Below are positions 6,353 to 10,187 of a DNA stretch of 10,187 nucleotides, piece by piece. Numbering within the stretch: the stretch's first letter is position 1; the number at the start of each line of letters is the position of its first letter. Source of the DNA: Desulfobacteraceae bacterium (GTDB taxonomy: Bacteria > Desulfobacterota > DSM-4660 > Desulfatiglandales > Desulfatiglandaceae); NCBI GenBank assembly GCA_011042035.1, contig DQZA01000023.1:1-10187 (forward strand). Direction: 5' to 3'. The notes below the pieces were generated by a model. The model saw nothing but the letters and a program-made list of their open reading frames with translations, had not been told where the DNA came from and searched no databases. The position numbers were made by a program, and so were the translations under genes.

Positions 6353-6928
6353 TTACTCGTCTAAGGCAATATGCACATCCTCGCCAATCTCACTCGCCCA
6401 TATGCTTATAGAATGCGAAGAGATATCCTTTAATTGAAATCTGCCATCAATCCAATCTCCTTTTCTGACCACCAAAATGTCTCGGCCCCGCTCCATAAAC
6501 AGCACTGTCTCCCCATTGCTCTCAAAGGAACCAAATACCCTAAACTGACTAAGTTCTCTCTTGACCTTTTGCACAGGGTCCTCAACAGGCTTGGGCCGTT
6601 GGGTCGAACTGGTGGGGGTAGGCACCGGACTCGGGGCGGCATGTTTGACTTGGATCTCCTTCTCAAAAAAAGGATCCCGTATCACCACCCCGGAATGCTT
6701 GACCGGGTCCAAGAAAAGCTTTATGTCAGACAGGGAGGCACCTCCAGACACCCGGCGCCCGTCTTTTCCTCTCGGTGTTTGGTCGGCTCGAGCCAGAGGA
6801 CTTGCTTTGCTATTGCCATAGTTCAGCCGCGATACCCTCTTCTGTTCAAACGGGTGCTGGACCCTATAGATTATTGATCCAGCTAATAGTGTCAGCAGAA
6901 GGAATAATATAATTTTTTTTCTCTCCAC
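6353..6928 (-). CDS. PilP/GspC-like inner-membrane-anchored periplasmic connector
   Basis: This 191-residue protein has one N-terminal membrane helix (residues 5-22, after basic MERKK), a polar stretch containing RDPFF (84-88), typical of PilP and GspC proteins, a proline/threonine-rich linker (about 98-118), and a C-terminal beta-rich domain (about 126-190: FRVFGSFESNGETVLFMERG ... VRKGDWIDGRFQLKDI). That domain has the pattern of the PilP / GspC homology region, which binds the N0 domain of the secretin and so connects the inner-membrane platform to the outer-membrane channel. PilP is normally a lipoprotein; here a plain membrane anchor is seen, as in GspC. The start is GTG at 6928 with only a weak upstream GGCGG. 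It begins 13 bases after the PilO-like gene and lies just before the secretin, as expected for these partners. MshK is another possible relative. Confidence 0.82.
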   Translation of the reverse strand: MERKKIILFLLLTLLAGSIIYRVQHPFEQKRVSRLNYGNSKASPLARADQTPRGKDGRRVSGGASLSDIKLFLDPVKHSGVVIRDPFFEKEIQVKHAAPSPVPTPTSSTQRPKPVEDPVQKVKRELSQFRVFGSFESNGETVLFMERGRDILVVRKGDWIDGRFQLKDISSHSISIWASEIGEDVHIALDE

Positions 6929-6941
6929 GCCAGCCGCCCAA

Positions 6942-7475
6942 CTACTTCAAATAAAGTGAAAGTTCCAAGGTCATTGAAACCTTTTTCTCCTTGCCATTCT
7001 TCTCCAAGATAAAACCATCAATACAAAACAGACTTCTTGAGTCTAGTAGATCTGCCAAAAAATGCTTAATCTGTTCGTATCTTCCTGTTACCTTGAATGA
7101 AGTGGCATACCTTATCAGGGAAAAGTGCCCCACCTTTTCGGGCTTGAAAGCCATCCTGCCTGAGATCAACCCGTTTCTTTGAATCATGCTATAGACCTGG
7201 TGAACCAGTTCGGGAAAGGCACTTTCCTGGGGTAATGCAGCCATAAAAGTGTCCATTTCCTTCTTTCTAGATATAAGCGTATCTAACCGCCTTCCACCCT
7301 TTGTCACTTTTCCTTTGCGTACAAGGGAATATTGTCTTTCAAGCCTGGCGATATTTTCCTCCTGGTGCCTAATAAAAAAATAGTAAAAGAGGATGTTTAG
7401 CAACAATAGAACAGCGCAGGTGCCAATCACCAACCAGTTGGAAAAAATTGCCTTGATTAACGCTTTACCTGCCAT
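6942..7475 (-). CDS. PilO/GspM-like inner-membrane assembly protein
   Basis: This 177-residue protein has a short cytoplasmic N-terminus, one membrane helix (about 13-35: LVIGTCAVLLLLNILFYYFF), a periplasmic coiled coil (about 37-78, ENIARLERQYSLVRKG ... RKKEMDTFMAALP), and a C-terminal ferredoxin-like domain (about 82-177). The domain starts FPELVHQVYSMIQRNGL and includes SFKVTGRYEQIKHFLADLLDS, the typical PilO ending pattern. PilO pairs with PilN through coiled coil and ferredoxin-like fold to form the inner-membrane ring subassembly that holds PilP and transmits ATPase motion. It starts at an ATG two bases after the PilN-like stop (TAG GT ATG), with GGGAAGAG further upstream, so translation is probably coupled. 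Primary sequence is poorly conserved in this family; assignment rests on length, layout, motif pattern and position. Confidence 0.85.
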   Translation of the reverse strand: MAGKALIKAIFSNWLVIGTCAVLLLLNILFYYFFIRHQEENIARLERQYSLVRKGKVTKGGRRLDTLISRKKEMDTFMAALPQESAFPELVHQVYSMIQRNGLISGRMAFKPEKVGHFSLIRYATSFKVTGRYEQIKHFLADLLDSRSLFCIDGFILEKNGKEKKVSMTLELSLYLK

Positions 7476-7477
7476 AC

Positions 7478-8134
7478 CTATTTGCTCTTCCCCAAGGCCT
7501 TTTTAGAAGAGCCCATTGAGCCCTGCGCCCATGATCTCAGCTTTTCCATTATGACTTTACCGTCCAGAGTGCATTCAATATCAAAATGAATTAACCGGGA
7601 AGGCCCACTACCTGGATCCTCTCCTTCTTCCACGCTAAACCTGACAAGCTGGCTAGTACGGAATATCTCATTCAGATCAAGGTTTTTTAGAAATACCGAA
7701 ATGGTTGCCATAGATCCTGCAGTTCCACGAACATTGAGTTTCTTGGTGCTGCTGTCGGTTTCCAACCTTTCCAAATAGACATTCTTGGGCATATTGCGCT
7801 CCACTGCGGCCAAAACCATATCCCAGGGAAATATATCTCTGATGATAAGACCTTCGACAAATGACATATCAGATTCCAGTTGCTTCAGATCCTGGCTATC
7901 CAGATTGATTTTTGCTGGCCTGCCTCCACGCTCCTCTTTGCCCAAGGCCCACTCCAGCTTTGCGATCTTGTTAGAATAGGAAAGGATTTCCTCCTGACGC
8001 ACCACAGCCGAGTGAATCAGATATGCAGACATAGCCAATATGATAGCACACACTAGAACAATGAGGCCCCACTCAAGCCCCTTGTTTTTATAAGAAAAGG
8101 TCGCAAGGTTTATCTTTAGTCTTGTTAATGCCAA
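7478..8134 (-). CDS. PilN-like inner-membrane assembly protein
   Basis: This 218-residue protein has a cytoplasmic N-terminus with KINLA (7-11), corresponding to the INLLP motif by which PilN docks in the PilM groove, one membrane helix (about 21-43), a periplasmic coiled-coil part (about 45-95), and a C-terminal ferredoxin-like domain. The domain shows PWDMVLAAVERNMPKNVYLE and LNVRGTAGSMATISVFLKNL, a typical PilN/GspL pattern. Its tail (SSKKALGKSK) is basic. It bridges the cytoplasmic PilM-like protein to the periplasmic PilO/PilP-like partners. The start is TTG at 8134; an AGAGGG six bases upstream (8146-8141) supports this, and no ATG lies near enough to keep the INLA segment. It begins 12 bases after the PilM-like stop. 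Confidence 0.88.
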   Translation of the reverse strand: MALTRLKINLATFSYKNKGLEWGLIVLVCAIILAMSAYLIHSAVVRQEEILSYSNKIAKLEWALGKEERGGRPAKINLDSQDLKQLESDMSFVEGLIIRDIFPWDMVLAAVERNMPKNVYLERLETDSSTKKLNVRGTAGSMATISVFLKNLDLNEIFRTSQLVRFSVEEGEDPGSGPSRLIHFDIECTLDGKVIMEKLRSWAQGSMGSSKKALGKSK

Positions 8135-8140
8135 GAAATT

Positions 8141-8146
8141 CCCTCT
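8141..8146 (-). promoter_or_regulatory. Ribosome binding site supporting the TTG start of the PilN-like gene
   Basis: The minus strand reads AGAGGG, six bases before the TTG at 8134-8132. It lies just after and overlaps by position the end of the PilM-like gene (stop at 8149-8147), consistent with coupled translation. Confidence 0.5.
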
Positions 8147-9109
8147 TCACCCTTCCACTAGACTCTGTGCCGCCCCTATGGCAGAGCCATAACGGGCCAA
8201 ATTCAAGCCGCCCTCGCCAATTCTCTGAATCTCATTGGCATTGATTAAATCAGCCGTATCCAATTCCACAACCTCCATGTCTCCCAGGCTCTCGAGCCCC
8301 TTTTTCAGATCCCTGCCAAATCCTGCCTGTGTTACAAAGAACAGTTTTTCTAGCCCCTTATCAGAGTTTTCATTGTGGAAAAGCTCCATGGTCATTTCCA
8401 CGTCCTGAAAGAAATGGATATCTGAAAAACCACGCCTCACGCCGTGGTAAAAAACCAAGTTTCCTTCGTCAAAGACAAACAGGCTGAAAAAATTTTCTAG
8501 CAGTCCAAGAAACCCTATTACCCCGGAAGAAGGTATTTTCTCCTGATAGAAATTGAATTGATTAAGGCAAGATGGCCTTATCACCTCCGGGTGAATCTTC
8601 ACCTCCCGCAAATCCATCTCGTATTCCCGGATCACTTCTCTGTACCCAATGGCCACAAGCAGCCGTTTTTCCCCTCTGGAGCTCTCTCCCAACAAATGGT
8701 ACGAAATTCGCGATCCTTCCACTGGAAAGGGTAATGATTTTCGCGACCACCAAGCAATCATGCGCTCGGTATCCTCGCGTGACCTGGGGAGTTCCGCGTA
8801 GTCCTGAATACCCACCTTTACCACCTCGCTAGGAATGGAAAGACCGATCCGGTCTCCCTTTATCTGCGCTCTTCTGACTACCTCTCTTATGACCCGTGTA
8901 AAGGCCTGCGGATCATTTACATTCTGATTTTTGTAAGACAACTTGAGGGTCTCCTCGGGGAAAGGCACTGATATACAGCTCAAAAGCTTCCAACCCCTTT
9001 TTTCACGCAGTACGCGAACGAGCTTTACACTCTTAGCCGTGATTTCCATGCCTGTTAAAATTCTTTGAAATCTGCTTAGCACCTTCAATATTATATTCCC
9101 TTTTAACAA
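8147..9109 (-). CDS. PilM-like (MshI/GspL cytoplasmic domain-like) actin-fold protein with altered nucleotide site
   Basis: This 320-residue protein has no membrane helix and follows the actin-like PilM plan: first strand region GMEITAKSVKLVRV (20-33), a VIREVVRRAQIKGDRIGLSIP segment like the PilM 'l...l..n.vvlslP' region, and the C-terminal LNLARYGSAIGAA (303-314) that resembles the usual 'asaiGLAlR' end. PilM sits in the cytoplasm, binds the PilN N-terminus and couples to the ATPase. The first phosphate loop, normally GLDIGSS, reads GMEITAK, and the second reads VIGFLGLLENFFS without the usual Asp, so ATP binding is probably weak or lost, as in GspL. The start is unsettled: TTG at 9109, TTG at 9088 (AAGGG nine bases upstream) or GTG at 9082; all keep the fold. 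It follows the ATPase stop by 19 bases and precedes the PilN-like gene. Confidence 0.82.
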   Translation of the reverse strand: MLKGNIILKVLSRFQRILTGMEITAKSVKLVRVLREKRGWKLLSCISVPFPEETLKLSYKNQNVNDPQAFTRVIREVVRRAQIKGDRIGLSIPSEVVKVGIQDYAELPRSREDTERMIAWWSRKSLPFPVEGSRISYHLLGESSRGEKRLLVAIGYREVIREYEMDLREVKIHPEVIRPSCLNQFNFYQEKIPSSGVIGFLGLLENFFSLFVFDEGNLVFYHGVRRGFSDIHFFQDVEMTMELFHNENSDKGLEKLFFVTQAGFGRDLKKGLESLGDMEVVELDTADLINANEIQRIGEGGLNLARYGSAIGAAQSLVEG

Positions 9110-9128
9110 ACCCTAGCCTGACCCCCAA

Positions 9129-10187
9129 TCAATCCAATGGCTCAATGAAGGTGACCCTATTGGCCTCCCTCAAGCTAGTCACTCCATTTAAAACCTCTTC
9201 CACTGCAGCTCGACGCAGAAATGTCGTGCCCTGGCGGGCCGCCAGCTTTTTCAGTTCTGATACTGGCATCCGTCGTATAAATCCTTCCCTGATGTCGTCA
9301 TTGACCTCAATTAGTTCCACGATTGCCTTTCTACCTCTATACCCAGTACCCTTACATAGCTCGCACCCTTTGGCCTCGTAAAACACGTGATTAGCAAAAC
9401 GACTCGGATTCAGTCCTGATTCCCTCAATTGATCCTCCGATAGCTTGGTTGGTTCCTTGCACTCACATAGGGTACGGATCAACCTTTGGGCCACGATACA
9501 ATTAAGAGCTGCCATCAGGTTATATGGCTCAATTCCCATATGGACGAACCGGTTGATTACTTCAAAGGAACTATTAGCATGCACCGTGGTGAAAACTAGA
9601 TGCCCGGTAAGTGCGGATTGAAGGGCTATCTGGGCTGTCTCAGGGTCCCTAATCTCTCCAACTAAAATTTTATCTGGGTCGTGCCTCAGTATGGAGCGCA
9701 GTCCCCTGGCGAAGGTGAGCCCTTTCTTCTCATTCACAGGTATCTGCACAATTCCCTTTAATTGATATTCCACAGGGTCCTCGATGGTGATGACCTTTTC
9801 TTCCTTTGTATTAATTTCGGAAAGGGCCCTATACAATGTTGTTGTCTTGCCGCTTCCCGTGGGTCCTGTCATCAAAAACATTCCGTACGGGGCATGTGTC
9901 ATCCTGCGAAGACGCGCCAGCTCATTGGGCGGCAGCCCCATGCTGTCCAGGCGGAAGTCACCCACCTCTGCCACCAGATTCTCCCGGTCCAGGATCCTTA
10001 TAACCACATCCTCGCCAAAAATAGTAGGTAGGATGGAAACCCTGAAGTCGATGTAACGGTCACTGACCTTTAGTTTGAACCGCCCGTCCTGGGGTATTCT
10101 TTTCTCTGAAATGTCCAGTTCGGACATTACCTTGATTCTCGAGACGATCGGGGCCTGGTATTTCTGATCCAGTGGCTCTGTTGCCTG
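9129..10187 (-). CDS. GspE/PilB/MshE-family secretion ATPase (partial, N-terminus beyond the window)
   Basis: The frame is open from a TGA at 9131-9129 to the window edge, 352 residues. A methionine at 10127 is internal: the codons before it read VSRIKV and join MSELDISEKRIPQDGR, a conserved block of this family. Visible motifs (counted from the edge): Walker A GPTGSGKTTTLY (108-119), Asp box VITIEDPVEY, Walker B ILVGEIRDPETA, His box HLVFTTVHANSSFEVINRF, then AQRLIRTLCECK and GCELCKGTGYRGR, the zinc-binding region. Its first cysteine pair is CxC instead of CxxC. The hexameric enzyme hydrolyses ATP at the cytoplasmic face to drive pseudopilus extension. The VHAN...F..VI.RF..MGIEPYN stretch is closest in my memory to MshE and deltaproteobacterial GspE rather than the enteric GspE form. 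It is the most upstream gene seen of the operon. Confidence 0.95.
   Translation of the reverse strand, partial: QATEPLDQKYQAPIVSRIKVMSELDISEKRIPQDGRFKLKVSDRYIDFRVSILPTIFGEDVVIRILDRENLVAEVGDFRLDSMGLPPNELARLRRMTHAPYGMFLMTGPTGSGKTTTLYRALSEINTKEEKVITIEDPVEYQLKGIVQIPVNEKKGLTFARGLRSILRHDPDKILVGEIRDPETAQIALQSALTGHLVFTTVHANSSFEVINRFVHMGIEPYNLMAALNCIVAQRLIRTLCECKEPTKLSEDQLRESGLNPSRFANHVFYEAKGCELCKGTGYRGRKAIVELIEVNDDIREGFIRRMPVSELKKLAARQGTTFLRRAAVEEVLNGVTSLREANRVTFIEPLD

Noticed and set aside
10125..10127. Methionine codon at 10127 as start of the secretion ATPase
   Set aside because: The codons upstream to the window edge continue the conserved family block (SRIKV before MSELDI), so the gene starts beyond the window.

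Overview
The window looks like a chromosomal segment of a Gram-negative, diderm bacterium, most likely a deltaproteobacterium (Desulfobacterota, Geobacter-like). The evidence is gene content only: an outer-membrane secretin, PilM/N/O/P-type inner-membrane parts, GspG-like pseudopilins ending in a D-x-W type motif, and the C-terminus of an HdrD-like cysteine-rich Fe-S protein. Base composition is moderate. No mobile element, CRISPR array, tRNA or rRNA was seen. The lineage is an inference.

Nearly the whole window (1377-10187) is one long minus-strand operon that enters from the right edge. In transcription order it encodes: a GspE/PilB/MshE-type assembly ATPase (cut at the window edge), a PilM-like cytoplasmic actin-fold protein, PilN-like and PilO-like single-pass membrane proteins, a PilP/GspC-like periplasmic connector, a large secretin with N-terminal TPR repeats and a C-terminal SPOR domain, three pseudopilins, a small secreted coiled-coil protein of unknown function, and a soluble lytic transglycosylase. 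Genes overlap or lie a few bases apart, and several use TTG or GTG starts, so translation is probably coupled. The longest gap inside the operon (3284-3442) is a purine-rich stretch between two pseudopilin genes.

Together these genes describe a type II secretion / type IV pilus-like envelope machine of mixed type: ATPase and pseudopilins as in type II secretion, but a PilMNOP inner-membrane platform as in type IV pili or MSHA pili. The ATPase would power a pseudopilus made from the three pseudopilins. PilM-N-O-P would link it to the secretin. The SPOR domain and the transglycosylase point to contact with, and local opening of, peptidoglycan. The GspF/PilC-type membrane protein, the prepilin peptidase and the substrate are not visible here.

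Downstream on the same strand (231-1115) is a separately expressed beta-hydroxyacid dehydrogenase of the 3-hydroxyisobutyrate dehydrogenase family, with a strong ribosome binding site and a plausible sigma-70 promoter in the 261-base gap. It converges on the end of a plus-strand Fe-S protein (3-194).
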